Below are positions 35,842 to 46,171 of a stretch of DNA of 64,000 nucleotides, piece by piece. The stretch is taken from the NCBI GenBank assembly GCA_030435675.1, contig CM059621.1:2666001-2730000 (forward strand), in the 5' to 3' direction. A model generated the notes under the pieces. That model saw only the letters and a program-made list of their open reading frames with translations. It was not told where the DNA came from and did no database searches. Position 1 is the stretch's first letter. Every line of letters begins with the position of its first letter. Source of the DNA: Steinernema hermaphroditum. Lineage: Eukaryota > Nematoda > Chromadorea > Rhabditida > Steinernematidae. A program made the position numbers and the translations under genes.

Positions 35842-36589
35842 TCAAGAGTAACCGTTTTCATACCTCATTCTATCTTCATAATACCTTTTTACTTGATTCG
35901 CTGCTGCCGTTAAAGCTTCATCCCTGGCAATCGCCGCTCGAAGGGCCTGTTTTTGTAGCTCAACCAGCGACTCATCGTTGCTCGGAGACTGTGTGTTCAC
36001 AGGCATTCCTTGAACGGAGTTGAGCGCTTCGCTAAGCGTCATGAAAGGCTCCACGGCAGGCCCGTCCACGTCGTTCATAGGTTCCTCATATTGAAAGTCT
36101 GAGGACGATAGAATTTCAGGCGTCCGGAACTGATCGGTGATATCCGTTTCGGCCTTGATCGTGATGCTACCACCAAGTTTTCCGCTTTTGTCTTTCAACG
36201 GTTCAAGGATGTCGGCTTCCTGTACAAAGCTCGTGAGTTCTTTGATGTATGACAGTTGTGGCTGTTTGGGTGGGCCATTTCCTGCTAGATATCTCTGAAA
36301 AGAAGATTAGTTTATATCATAAATTTAGTCTTTTGTGACTTACTTTTACAGACGACTTGACCATAACCCATTTGTTATCTCGAAGATATGCCCAATCACG
36401 GCCTTTCGTCCACGTCTGACCATCCTCGATGCACTTGCGGAGAATATCCCTCCAGGCACTTTCCTTAATACTGTCAGAAACGCGGTCCTTCGAGGCAATA
36501 AACAGTTCCTCCTTGCGTTCGGCTATCCACCGCGCCAGTTTCATATTTTCATTGTGCTTCCGCTTGATATCAGCGGCGCTAACAGCCAT
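35842..36589 (-). CDS. Myb/SANT- or MADF-like nuclear protein (232 aa)
   Basis: Exons 36589-36344 and 36294-35842 are joined at phase 0 by a 49-bp intron (GTAAGT..TTTCAG). Residues ~7-80 form a helical, Trp-spaced domain (NMKLARWIAERKEELFIASK, W at 51, W at 65, W at 69, W at 76) like the trihelix/MADF DNA-binding domains that read promoter DNA. The middle is acidic and Ser/Pro-rich, and the C-terminus is a charged helix (LQKQALRAAIARDEAL..) that could dimerise. No signal peptide. A sequence-specific nuclear regulator is inferred. Conserved codon use and clean splice sites make the gene itself secure. Confidence 0.82.
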
Positions 36590-37782
36590 GGTCAACGCAT
36601 TTGAATAGGACAGACTAAACGTGAAAAGAAAAAGCGCGCGCGAGCGATGCTAGTAAATGTAGGTTTTGCCAAGGTTCGGTTCAGTTTAATCGATAGTTCG
36701 CATCGGCATCGCTTTGCGCGGTTCATTGGCCTTAGTAGGGCACATACATGCGGTATTTCTGGAAAGCATGGCTAAATGGCCCAACTATAAGCACCAGTTT
36801 GTTAAATCAACCTTAAAAAATTGTTGTCAGAATCTTGAAAATACAATCCATGGCGGATACAGAAAACATAGTTGTTATGGACAAGCGTTTGCTACTGGTG
36901 AGAAATATTAGTTTAAGCTGTTGGAACATGCATGAAAGTAAACAAATTCGCTGAAAACAGTTCAAATAAATAAGCGCTGTTATCGAGGAATCGAACTATT
37001 CTTCAGGGCGTTCGCCTCGGGACCAACATGTTGACTGTAATCAGAATAAACGCTTCCGAAAAGAGCTGCCGAACATGGATCTTAAAAGAGCACATATAAA
37101 ACGTAGATGTGGGGCGACTGTTTTCAAGTGTTGGACACTCGTTGGTAACAGTTCATGGTGCGACGGTTTTTAGACGCGGGACAATCTTGGGCGACCCCTA
37201 AAGTTCATTTTCAGACTGCTCTGCCGCCCCATGAAGGTCACACTGCGAACATCTTTACCCATGTCCAGGGATAGTCACGAATGGACCGAATCCAGGCCGT
37301 TTAGTCGATTCGTTCAGCCGATCCATAAGCCACTCAGTGGGTTGGCTTAGCCGTTGAACCGGACAGTACGGTTGCTGCCGTCTGCTCGCGTCAGCGTGAA
37401 CAGAGTCAGACGAACAGAGAAAAGGCTGAATGCCGTTTGTACACAAATCGTTTCTCTGTTCGGCTGCGCTCCCTCGCACAACTTAACTAACATGGCCGGT
37501 GTAATCAAAAGTATGGCCTAGCCTTAAGCTCTTGGATCTGTTTTCGGTAAGTGCATTATTTTCCGCTTTCCGCTATCGCGAATGGAACTTTTACGCATGG
37601 ATGCTTTCAGCTCAGGCGCGTACTAATGTTAATGATAGTTGGGGACACCACCATGTATGGTGACTCAGAAAATAATGGTTGTTTTTCTCGTAATTATCAT
37701 CGAACTCATGGCTGAATGAGGTAATTATTATGGTGTCGGACGCACCCGGGCAGCTTCATCAGTAGTGTCATCCGTCGTTGCC
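36590..37782. other. Intergenic, with repeat and tRNA-like motif
   Basis: The repeat copy at 37245-37500 lies here. At ~36975-37025 the minus strand has AGTTCGATTCC, a B-box-like motif, without a cloverleaf. No gene. Confidence 0.35.
37245..37500. repeat. Diverged copy of the GGATCGGATCG family
   Basis: Contains GGCCGTTTAGTCGATTCGTT and GGTTGGCTTAGCCGTTGAAC, similar in reverse or forward order to 6535-6625 and 22505-22800. Boundaries are uncertain. Confidence 0.4.
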
Positions 37783-38059
37783 ATGCGCGCTCTCCTGTTC
37801 TTCATGTTATTTATTGTGGCCTTGGCCGTATCAGAACCGTTCAGTGTGGATCTGCGAAGCACCTTCGAAACCGAAATCGGTTAGCAAGTGATATTACGTG
37901 AGTTATTAAAGAGAGATTTTAGGAAATCCCAACATTGGCGAGTGGAAGACGTTCGTTAAATCCGCTGCTGAGAAACGCCGGGTTAACCTGTTCGGAAGAT
38001 TCGAAAACAAGAAGGACGCATCTCTCCGCCTGTTTCCGTTCCGATTCTTATCACGCTGA
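37783..38059 (+). CDS. Neuropeptide-like precursor (77 aa)
   Basis: Exons 37783-37879 and 37923-38059 join at phase 1 over a 43-bp intron. The signal peptide MRALLFFMLFIVALAVS is followed by a spacer and two basic sites, EKRR and NKK. These release VNLFGRFE and the C-terminal DASLRLFPFRFLSR. The FGRF and RLFPFRF cores recall FMRFamide- or NPF-like peptides, but no Gly for amidation precedes the basic sites, so family membership is unproven. Short intron and clean phase support the gene. Confidence 0.65.
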
Positions 38060-39298
38060 TGTGATTTGCCGTTGATATGGCGTGTGTCTTGAGCCGTGTG
38101 CTAATAAAGCTGAGACATGTGAGAAAGGTGGAACATTTGTGGGGAAAATCAACGCAATGGACGGTACAACGTGTTCAGCACGGATAATGATGAAACATGG
38201 CCGTGACGTTGCACAATATGTGCCGATTATTATCACAAAAACTCATCAGTAACGGCTCAAACTTCAGCCAGCCTTAATGGAGCTGGGTAATGAACACGGC
38301 GTGCTTTCAAGAAGAACCCCTGAGTAGCTTCGTATTTAACGCTCCAGCTCTCTTGTTAGCTCTGTTCTCGCTCGGTTATGGTTCTCCTATGTCGCTGATC
38401 GACCACTGTCCGATTTAAATATTATCGTGCAGTGCAAAACAGCTCTAATAAGCCATAAGACTAATAGAGCACAATGGGTAAAACAGGAAAGGCACATGGG
38501 AATAGCTGGCGGCGGAGGGTTCTTAGTTGCCGCAAATCTTCGGTCTGACGGTTCCTGGGTGTTCCAGGCGTTCTGTGAGCCAACGCGATAATCGTACCAA
38601 CAACGACGGCCAAGAAAGACAGCTCAAAGAAATCTCTAGGGAATCCTCAGAGAGAGCGACTTCATGACTCCACCGATCGACGTCTAAATGTTCCAAGAAA
38701 TGAATATTTTCAGAAATTATTTCATGCAGAGCGTCCGCAGAAAACGATACAAATAAGTTCTATGAGCTCACTGGTCCGAGATATCCAGTTAGCTCATTAG
38801 GAAAAATAGGGTAGGAAGATAATTCTCAAAACTAACCACATGACCCAATTGATTCCTACTAGTTTACAAGTGGTGGGTAGTGTATGGCGACACGCTTCGC
38901 GGTGTAATCACCATTTATGTCGATTATTGTGACCATTTCGCATCCCCTTATCGTGAAACTGTTTTACCCTCCTGGTGGTCTTGTGCTTTGGTGAAAATTC
39001 ATACGAGACCTGCGCAAAATACATAATAATTATGTGCATCTGAATGGTATGAACGACCAGCTGTCAGTTGGCGGCGGCTGCTATTTGTCCAGTGGCATTT
39101 TCCTTTGTCTATCACATGAAAAACAACCCTGATATTAGCTCATTAGGAGTGTTTTTATTTCGATCACCGCTGTTTACGAGCTCATTAGACTTGGAGTTAT
39201 GCGAAGCACATTCAAATAATCGTCGCTTGTTATCGCCTTCGCTCGCTTATCTACGATCTTTGAAATGTAGTGTCATCGAGCTGTAAGTGAAATCCATC
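38060..39298. other. Intergenic
   Basis: R1 repeat relic at ~38500-38640. The open frame 39068-39286 immediately before the receptor has no TM/receptor logic. No gene called. Confidence 0.35.
38500..38640 (+). repeat. Repeat family R1, copy
   Basis: Shares GGTTCCTGGGTGTTCCAGGC, then GTTCTG.GAGCC, CGATAATCGTACCAACAACG and ACGGCC.AGAA with the other R1 copies. Confidence 0.6.
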
Positions 39299-40161
39299 AT
39301 GATGAAATATCTATGCCACACTGTTGGCTTCATCAATCTGCTTGTGGAACCATACAATATCTATTTGATTGTTCGCTGTTCACCACCATCGATGTTAACA
39401 TATAGGTGCTATCTGATAGCCATCTCGATGTGCCATCTTTCGGTTACACTGTCGATGTCCATCCTATGGGTTCCCGATTTTTCCGTTCGCCAAAGCTTCA
39501 CTTTATGCTTTCCAAGTGAATATTTCCCAGACGAAATGGTGAGCATATTCTATGCAATCTTCAGGTCTGCTCTGTTAGCCGAAATACAGCTACTCATGGC
39601 AACGCTATTCTATGCCACTACCGTAATTTGCTGGCCAAAGTGGACCTCCTTTGTGAAGTCCATTAAGATGGTGCCTTGCATTTTAATCTTTTCACTTCTT
39701 CCAAGCTTCGTAATTTTGCCTATTGAGAGAATCGATCAGTCTCCTGTCTCCACTTCAATTCTTTCGGATTTGCTGTATCATTTCTGTCGGCAAACCTGTC
39801 TTATTACGCTCTATACATTATCGCAGCATTTTATTTGTTCTTTAAAATTCGAGCTGCTATGGTCTCAACCGAAAAACTCCATACCGTCAATCTACTGCGC
39901 ACTGTCACGAAGAACTTTACTCTTTCGATAATTGTCCAACTTATTGTGATTTTCATTCCATCCGTTATATGCATCACTGCTATGGCAATTCTACGCTCGG
40001 ATAGCAGTGATATCAAGGCTATTTTGGTCAATATTAGCGTTGTTTGTGTAGCTTCCTATTCTTCGTTATCGACGATTCTCACTATAGCTGTCACGGCACC
40101 GTTCAGGAAGAAAACACAGCGGAATCTGCGGAAAATACTTAGATGTTGTTTAGCAAAATGA
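39299..40161 (+). pseudogene. Str-like chemoreceptor with one frameshift
   Basis: From ATG 39299 the frame encodes TM1-TM4 (GFINLLVEPYNIYLIV, YRCYLIAISMCHLSVTLSMS, ..). At ~39779 (after SDLLY) coding potential jumps to the +2 frame: FLSANLSYYALYIIAAFYLF, then TM6 (LSIIVQLIVIFIPSVICI) and TM7 (VVCVASYSSLSTILTIAV) and a basic tail after APFRKK. Exactly one shift is needed, no splice pair fits, and all seven helices are otherwise intact. So this is a very young pseudogene or a single-base assembly error. Str-superfamily by TM1/TM7 style. Confidence 0.72.
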
Positions 40162-40859
40162 TGTTGTTAAGTGAGACTACTATCATGCATGCCATCGGAG
40201 AAAAATACACAATAAAATGCATAATATATCGGGTTCACATTCGGCCTTTGATTTCGGGTTCGGGTTCTTGTTTGAGTATCTGAAGTTTCGGTTACTCGTC
40301 ACTTCTGATAATGGTCGCTAGGCTACGACCTAGTATTTGATGGCCTACGACCTAACACGACATTTCGAAATACAGTATGTTGCTGTATGATGTGCTTATA
40401 ATGTCAAATGAGAACTCGAAGATCGCTGAGTATTTAATTTTTTTCCCCAGCGATCGGTCGAGCTGTTCACTCTCTCTCTGAATTTTGAGTTGACTGATCG
40501 GTCGTTTTCGATCACTGCTGTTCGTCGTTCGATGGTAACCCATGCCTTTCAAGCTGCAGATTCTGAAAACCTCTAAGTCTGCATTTATAGCCGCTACGAT
40601 AGTGGGCTCCGTTTTGCTCGCTGAGCCGCACCATGGCCGTACTTCCGGCGTCAGCCTCTTCATCGTATTGAATCGGGAATAAAGCAGTACTTTACGAGCT
40701 TAATCCCTCGAGTTAATGACACTAGACCATGCGAGACACCAATTTTGACAGAGAGCAGATCACATCGATGACGAAGGCTTTATTTTTCGTTCGGCGCTCA
40801 AGTAGAAGGACGATGTTGGAGGGCGCTAAAATATAGATGTGTGCGTTGAAGCAAATGAT

Positions 40860-41050
40860 GCGGTGCGTGTGGTCGGGCGACGGTGAAGACTTTCTTGGCA
40901 GGGTGGAGGGAACTACATTTCTCTGGTTTTCCATGGCCTCTGGGAGCTGGGGTGATCAATTTGCCAACAACGATGGTCGAGAACAACCGCTTTCCCAACC
41001 CTTCAGCGTTGAGCGCGCGTGACTGCCCGTGCCCAAATGGACCCGTGCCG
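40860..41050 (+). repeat. Repeat family R1, copy
   Basis: GTCGGGCGACGGTGAAGACT, TTCTTGGCAGGGTGGAGGGA, CCATGGCCTCTGGGAGCTGG, then ATCAATTTGCCAACAACGAT and GGTCGAGAACAACCGCTTTC parallel the copies at 48640 and 50740. Confidence 0.6.
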
Positions 41051-41415
41051 TGGTTCCCTATGTTGAGCAAAGATATGTTCACTGCTAATGGCTTTTCGTA
41101 GAATTTCCAAATTGCACAATAACTATACCTACATTAACAGTGGCGTTTTTCAGGAGATCAGAGAAGAAAGTTTCTGAAAATGTCAGTGAAAAAATCCATA
41201 AACATGTTTTCCCTAATCGGATCTTGCATGCAACATTGCCGAGACTCGGCTACATATACTTTGAAACCTTGTTTTTGTAAATATCACAAGGCAAAACAAT
41301 GAATAAGTTTATTCCAATGGGCGATAGTTGCAGAAAAAACTTGAATCTTTGATTTTCTTTGATATTTGGTATTTTTAGAATATGTAGAGAACGGCGATCT
41401 TTGACACGTCTGTTG

Positions 41416-41421
41416 TATATA
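41416..41421 (+). promoter_or_regulatory. TATA-like box of glycine-rich gene 1
   Basis: TATATAAAAG precedes the ATG by about 50 bp. Copies 2 and 3 have CATATAAATGTGAA at the equivalent distance (~46122 and ~49256), followed by the conserved TTCGACAGTATTCGAATATG around the ATG (TTTGACAGCATTCGAATATG in copy 1). Confidence 0.5.
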
Positions 41422-41468
41422 AAAGTCAACCAGAAAGTCGGAAACATCACATTTGACAGCATTCGAAT

Positions 41469-42287
41469 ATGAAGATTTTCTTGGTTCTTCTTTTACTGGC
41501 TATTGCCATATCGGTAAGAATGTTTTAGATTTCGATATCTGCGGGTAAATATGGTATATTTAGATTTCTGGACAGGGCCAGAATGGTCAAGGCCAGAACC
41601 AGGGCGGAAACGCTCAAGGTGGAGCTGGCGGTAGTGCGAGTGGTGGCGCAAGTGGTGGCACAAGTGGTGGATCTGGTGGTGCTTCTGCCGGTGTGACTGC
41701 AGCTGTAGGAGTTACTGCTGGAGGCGGTGCAGCGACCACTGCATCTTCTGCAACGGGTGGAGCGACGGCAGCGTCCACAGCGGGCACCAGTGGTAACGGA
41801 ACCTCTGGTGGAAGTGCGCGAGCTTCCACTGCAAGCCCTGGAACGGGTGGAAGTGGCGGAGCCGGTGGCTTGGGCGGTCTTGGTGGCCTTCTTGGCGGAA
41901 GCAGCGGTGGCGGCCTCCTCGGAGGTGTTCTTGGTGGAAATGGTGGACCGCTCAACCTGGGAGGTCTTCTCGGTGGTCTTCTTCAAACCGTCGAAGGAGT
42001 TGTTTCCGGTCTTCCGGTCGTTGGCGGAATACTTGGCCCCGGAGGCATCCTTGGAATCGTTGTCGCCCTCGTGCAGACTGTGCTTGCACTTCGTAAGTTC
42101 GAACAGTGTTTTCTGATGCTCTGCGAATTGTTTTTTAGTTGTGAGCGTTCTAAGTGGAATTCCAATCGTCGGCGGTGTTGTCAGCCAGCTCGGCCTTGGT
42201 AACATCGCCGCATCGCTCACTGCTGGAGTCTCTGGAGGAGCCTCAGCTGGAGTCGGAGCTCAAGCCGGAGGATCGCTGGGCCGCTAA
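41469..42287 (+). CDS. Secreted Gly/Ala/Ser-rich protein, paralogue 1 (240 aa)
   Basis: Exons 41469-41513, 41564-42092 and 42139-42287. Exon 1 is a pure signal peptide (MKIFLVLLLLAIAIS). A Gly/Gln/Ser/Thr/Ala-rich low-complexity region (to ~150) leads into a hydrophobic Gly-Leu domain: GGLGGLLGG repeats, GLLQTVEGVVSGLPVVGG and GIVVALVQTVLAL. After the phase-1 intron come SGIPIVGGVVSQLGLGNIAA and SLTAG. The C-terminal third is highly conserved among the three copies, while the low-complexity part varies in length. Function unknown. A structural, cuticle-, mucus- or membrane-active secreted protein is possible. Diverges from copies 2 and 3 more than these do from each other. Confidence 0.85.
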
Positions 42288-42769
42288 ATACTACCCACGT
42301 TTTCGCATATTTGCGTATATTTTTATAATCAGATAAACATCATTATTTGAATTTCTTATCCACACATTGTTGATTGATCGATTTCGAGGTCTTCTATTAA
42401 CATGGCTGCTAACGCTTAAAACATTTCGCACAAAACAATGTCGTCCTCAATCGACCACAAACTTCCCTACTTCGAATGCTAGTGTTTCGTCGAAATATCA
42501 AACAATTGCTCTTATGTGGAAAGCTGTACGTTTACGTAGCTACCCTCATAGAAGTTTGGGCGAGAAAGCGAGGGTTCAATTCTATTTGGATCTGTACAGA
42601 ATGGAAAGAATAGGCTACGAACGCTGATAGTGGTTACTGGGTGTGCAAACATACGATATTCTGTAATAAATGAAACGAGAACGAAATAGGATCTGTGCTG
42701 TGATCCGTAGAAGCTACATATTAGTCTGTCGTGAAGTGTGAAAGACATAGCCGCTAACGCGTCTATCAT

Positions 42770-42925
42770 CTTACGAGTTACGAGTTACGAGTTTATTTCG
42801 TAAATCAAAGGCTTGCGCCTTGCACGACACCGAATAATAGACAAACAGAGGATGTCCCGTTTTAGCCGGCTTCATCCCTGGCGTGGCGCTTATGGCGAAC
42901 CGGTCGGAGACGGTCGGAGACGACT
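42770..42925 (+). repeat. Repeat family R1, 5' module
   Basis: Begins with tandem TTACGAG units, then TTTATTTCGTAAATCAAAGG, CTTGCGCCTTGC and a tandem GGTCGGAGAC. The same start module is found at 48203 and 50440, each downstream of a glycine-rich gene. Confidence 0.6.
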
Positions 42926-43799
42926 ATCATCTTGCAAAATGTTATTTGTATGTTTCGAAAGAACGCAAATTCAAAAACAACCACAAAGATTCGTATTAGG
43001 GCCCGCAGATTTGGAAAGAGGCACGTTGCACCCACTACATCATTTGTGCTCCGATTCTTTATATATACGGAAATTACATGTAAGTAAGTGGTAACCAGTC
43101 AACGTTAAAGGGACCCGGTCATGGATAAAAAAAGTTTTATAAATCCTTTGAAAATTTTTGTCCCACTGTTTTCGGGGTCGCTGAGCACGGTGGTGAAGTC
43201 GGTTTCCCAAAAAACCCAGTAGTTTTCAAGAAACGGACCTTAGGATTCAGAATGTGTTTTACCGTTGGTCCCGACACGATCTATCCGGCGCGGCACGAGT
43301 TGCGCAATATTTTCATTCTTTTTGGCCGAAATGGGTGACGACCAGCTCCGCGCTTGGGAACATTTTGCTCAGCAGCTTCTGGCGAGTCGAATGAGCCCAG
43401 GCGCGCCTAGATTGGATAAGTGCGTAGAAAATGCGGGAACTACGGTCGTCTCCGTCATGCAAGTCGTTTCGGGACCGACACACCGAGAATTGGACAGCAA
43501 AACTGTATGGATCCTAAGGTCCGTTTCTTGAAAACTACTGGGAATTTTGAGAAACTGATTTCAGCATGATGTTGGGCAGCCTCTAAAACAAGGGGCTGAA
43601 ACGTTTTCGGAACGAACCGCGAACTCTGCCTTGCGCTTGAAGGCAAAGTTTGCACGACGTTTTTTGTCTATTTTTTGCTATTTCTCAGATACTATCATGT
43701 TTTCCGAGAAACCAACTTCACCATCGTGTTCAGCAACCCCGAAAACAGGGGTGTACAAATTTTCAGAAGATTTGAAGAAGTTTTTTTATCCATGACCGG

Positions 43800-44318
43800 T
43801 GAAACGGCGGCTGTCCGCTGCCAAAAGTGGTTCACTAAAAAGATCTAAGAGTTGCTCGCCAAACCGACCTGTGCGATTCTTCCAAATTGAACCGCAATAG
43901 ATCGTGCCACGCGGTACAAAACGATCCGTAAATCCGTCGCAAGTTGTGTCAGCCAAAACAACTGCGATTCCGTTGATACACTAGCTCTTCAAGCTCGCAG
44001 GGACCCGGATGTCACTGCTTATTGAATCCGCAAAGTGTAGAAGACGAGGGGCACAATGAACGGCTTCTCTTTATTGACCGATCAGAGGCACAAGACGACA
44101 AAAGACGATATAACAGCACGAAGCGACCGATCCGTAGATGGTACGCACAAAAAGAGCCTCGATGATGGTCTGCAACTGCCGTTCGCGATGCTGTCTAGAC
44201 TGGAGAGGATCTTCTAGAAGGTTCCGTTGATGGTCGTTCAGACAGTTCTTGTAGACAGTAGACAGTGTTCTGCAGAATCGGGGAGAAAAATGGTCGTCGA
44301 TGACTGGCTGCGACGACA
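43800..44318 (-). repeat. 3' LTR (element orientation)
   Basis: 519 bp, TG...CA. Copy of 45080-45598 with a single visible mismatch. Confidence 0.92.
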
Positions 44319-44326
44319 GTCCCGCC

Positions 44327-44980
44327 TCACGAAGATGGTTGAATTCTCAGAAAAGTTGATATAATTTTCGCGATAGGTTCAATATTCTGGATCGCTCGTT
44401 TGGCATCTCCTCCAGTTGATAATAACAGCTGAGTGAATCGGTAAGTTTTCGAATATCGCTCCTTATGGTAATTGTCTTTGAACATGATCATAAATCGTCG
44501 AAAGTCCCATATGTCTCCATAGAACTTCGGGATTTGTGTAACTGGAGGATCCCTCTCTTTGTCATCGTACTTAATCTCTCGTTTAGTTTCCTGTTCAGGT
44601 TTCTTCAACCTCGTCAGCATCTCCAAATCCGTACTCATATCTCGCAAGTCTTCTTCCATATCTGTGAGACGGTCAATAATCAATTCTGTTTCAGCAGTGA
44701 TGGAGGCGAAATCAACTGATGCCTTCTCTTCGTTGTCAAGCTTCGCAAATGATTCCGAAAAATCAGTGTACACTTCATCGAGCTGCTTGAGATGCTCAGT
44801 GATTCTCTTCTGGGCTGCTTTCACTTTCAAGAGTTTGCTGTCGTTCTCTTCTGGCCACTCAATCCTTTCCTCGATAAACTTTAGCAAGTATTTTTCCGCT
44901 CTATCTCCGCGACGACGAAGAGCATTGATTTGTTTGTGTAGAATAGTCCCACAAAATCCGTTGCTGTTGTCTCCGTTCAT
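44327..44980 (-). CDS. Gag-like protein of the retrotransposon (217 aa, partial)
   Basis: Starts at the ATG at 44980. An N-terminal charged coiled-coil-like helix (residues ~10-110) is followed by the motif PKFYGDIWDFRRFMIMFKDN and LLLSTGGDAKRAIQNIE. This corresponds to the 'LPKF.G....W..F...F......K..YL...L.G.A...I' region of BEL/Pao gag (DUF1759-like). The frame ends just before the 3' LTR, with no zinc knuckle or pol. The open frame extends upstream into the 5' LTR, but the inner ATG is the normal gag start. Gag would package the element's RNA. This is truncated relative to a full gag-pol. Confidence 0.75.
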   Translation of the reverse strand: MNGDNSNGFCGTILHKQINALRRRGDRAEKYLLKFIEERIEWPEENDSKLLKVKAAQKRITEHLKQLDEVYTDFSESFAKLDNEEKASVDFASITAETELIIDRLTDMEEDLRDMSTDLEMLTRLKKPEQETKREIKYDDKERDPPVTQIPKFYGDIWDFRRFMIMFKDNYHKERYSKTYRFTQLLLSTGGDAKRAIQNIEPIAKIISTFLRIQPSS

Positions 44981-45061
44981 CGTTAATAAGAGTTCGTAAG
45001 AAAATAAGTCCGACCGATAAATCCAAAGTGATAAGTTCAAAGAATAATGTAATCCGAGAAA

Positions 45062-45079
45062 CGTCTGGCCGATGCACCA
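45062..45079 (-). other. Primer-binding site
   Basis: Directly inside the 5' LTR on the minus strand: TGGTGCATCGGCC followed by AGACG. The first 13 nt are complementary to the 3' end of tRNA-Gly (..GGCCGATGCACCA), the usual position and start (TGG) of an LTR-element primer site. Confidence 0.8.
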
Positions 45080-45598
45080 TGAAACGGCGGCTGTCCGCTG
45101 CCAAAAGTGGTTCACTAAAAAGATCTAAGAGTTGCTCGCCAAACCGACCTGTGCGATTCTTCCAAATTGAACCGCAATAGATCGTGCCACGCGGTACAAA
45201 ACGATCCGTAAATCCGTCGCAAGTTGTGTCAGCCAAAACAACTGCGATTCCGTTGATACACTAGCTCTTCAAGCTCGCAGGGACCCGGATGTCACTGCTT
45301 ATTGAATCCACAAAGTGTAGAAGACGAGGGGCACAATGAACGGCTTCTCTTTATTGACCGATCAGAGGCACAAGACGACAAAAGACGATATAACAGCACG
45401 AAGCGACCGATCCGTAGATGGTACGCACAAAAAGAGCCTCGATGATGGTCTGCAACTGCCGTTCGCGATGCTGTCTAGACTGGAGAGGATCTTCTAGAAG
45501 GTTCCGTTGATGGTCGTTCAGACAGTTCTTGTAGACAGTAGACAGTGTTCTGCAGAATCGGGGAGAAAAATGGTCGTCGATGACTGGCTGCGACGACA
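45080..45598 (-). repeat. 5' LTR (element orientation)
   Basis: 519 bp, TG...CA. Pairs with 43800-44318. Confidence 0.92.
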
Positions 45599-46171
45599 AC
45601 CGGGTCCCTTTAAAGCCGCATTTTTGCGCTAACACATGAGCGATGGCAGCTAGTTCTACAGACAGGTTGCATATTCCTACCCGGTGTCACAGGATTGATC
45701 CCGTAAGTTGCTTTGCAGATTTGATTGTTCTCTTGTAAGTTTGAGAGTTCTTCTGCGGAAACAGTTTGATGTGCGCCAGTCAGGCATACCATGCAACGAT
45801 ATGGTATGTAACGGATCAGAATGTGACATCACACGTGTGTGTCAAAGAGCACAGTAGCCATTTGCTATTGTTAGAAGTTAATCAACAACTCCGGTTTTCA
45901 TAAATTGTGTGTTTAATGCTACAAAAAAATACAACATATAATCCGATATCTGCAACATCGATGGAACTTGATGCTCTTTGGTACGATGTTTTGTAAAGAA
46001 CGCAATCTGCTCAATAGAAATGATACTTTGTAGGGCAAAAATTGCAAAATGTTTATTTTTTTCTTTACCATTTCAGGCTTTTTAGGACGAAAATAAACGT
46101 GCTCTATGGTGTCTCCTTGCATATAAATGTGAATCGCACAGGATGAGCATCACATTCGACAGTATTCGAAT

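Larger units (their letters stand above)
40162..41468. other. Intergenic with R1 repeat
   Basis: The R1 copy at ~40860-41050 lies upstream of the first glycine-rich gene. No coding region supported. TATATAAAAG at ~41416 may be the core promoter of the 41469 gene. Confidence 0.4.
43800..45598 (-). mobile_element. Gag-only BEL/Pao-like LTR retrotransposon, recent insertion
   Basis: Two 519-bp direct repeats (43800-44318 and 45080-45598) start TG and end CA and appear identical except for one base (G at ~44029 against A at ~45309). The element is flanked by the 5-bp duplication ACCGG (43795-43799, 45599-45603). Internal sequence is only 761 bp: a primer-binding site, a partial gag frame and then the 3' LTR. 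Protease, reverse transcriptase and integrase are absent, so it must depend on enzymes from elsewhere. Near-identity of LTRs implies a young insertion. Confidence 0.92.
43105..45612. mobile_element. Inverted-repeat DNA element (MITE-like), interrupted
   Basis: Ends are TTAAAGGGACCCGGTCATGG and, inverted, CCATGACCGGGTCCCTTTAA once the inserted retrotransposon (43800-45598) and one 5-bp duplication are removed. That leaves ~704 bp. The arms pair further inside: GTAGTTTTCAAGAAACGGAC at ~43213 with its reverse complement at ~43516, and TTTTCGGGGTCGCTGAGCAC with a similar inverted stretch at ~43715. The flanking TTAA or TA is a likely target duplication. No transposase is present. Confidence 0.75.
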
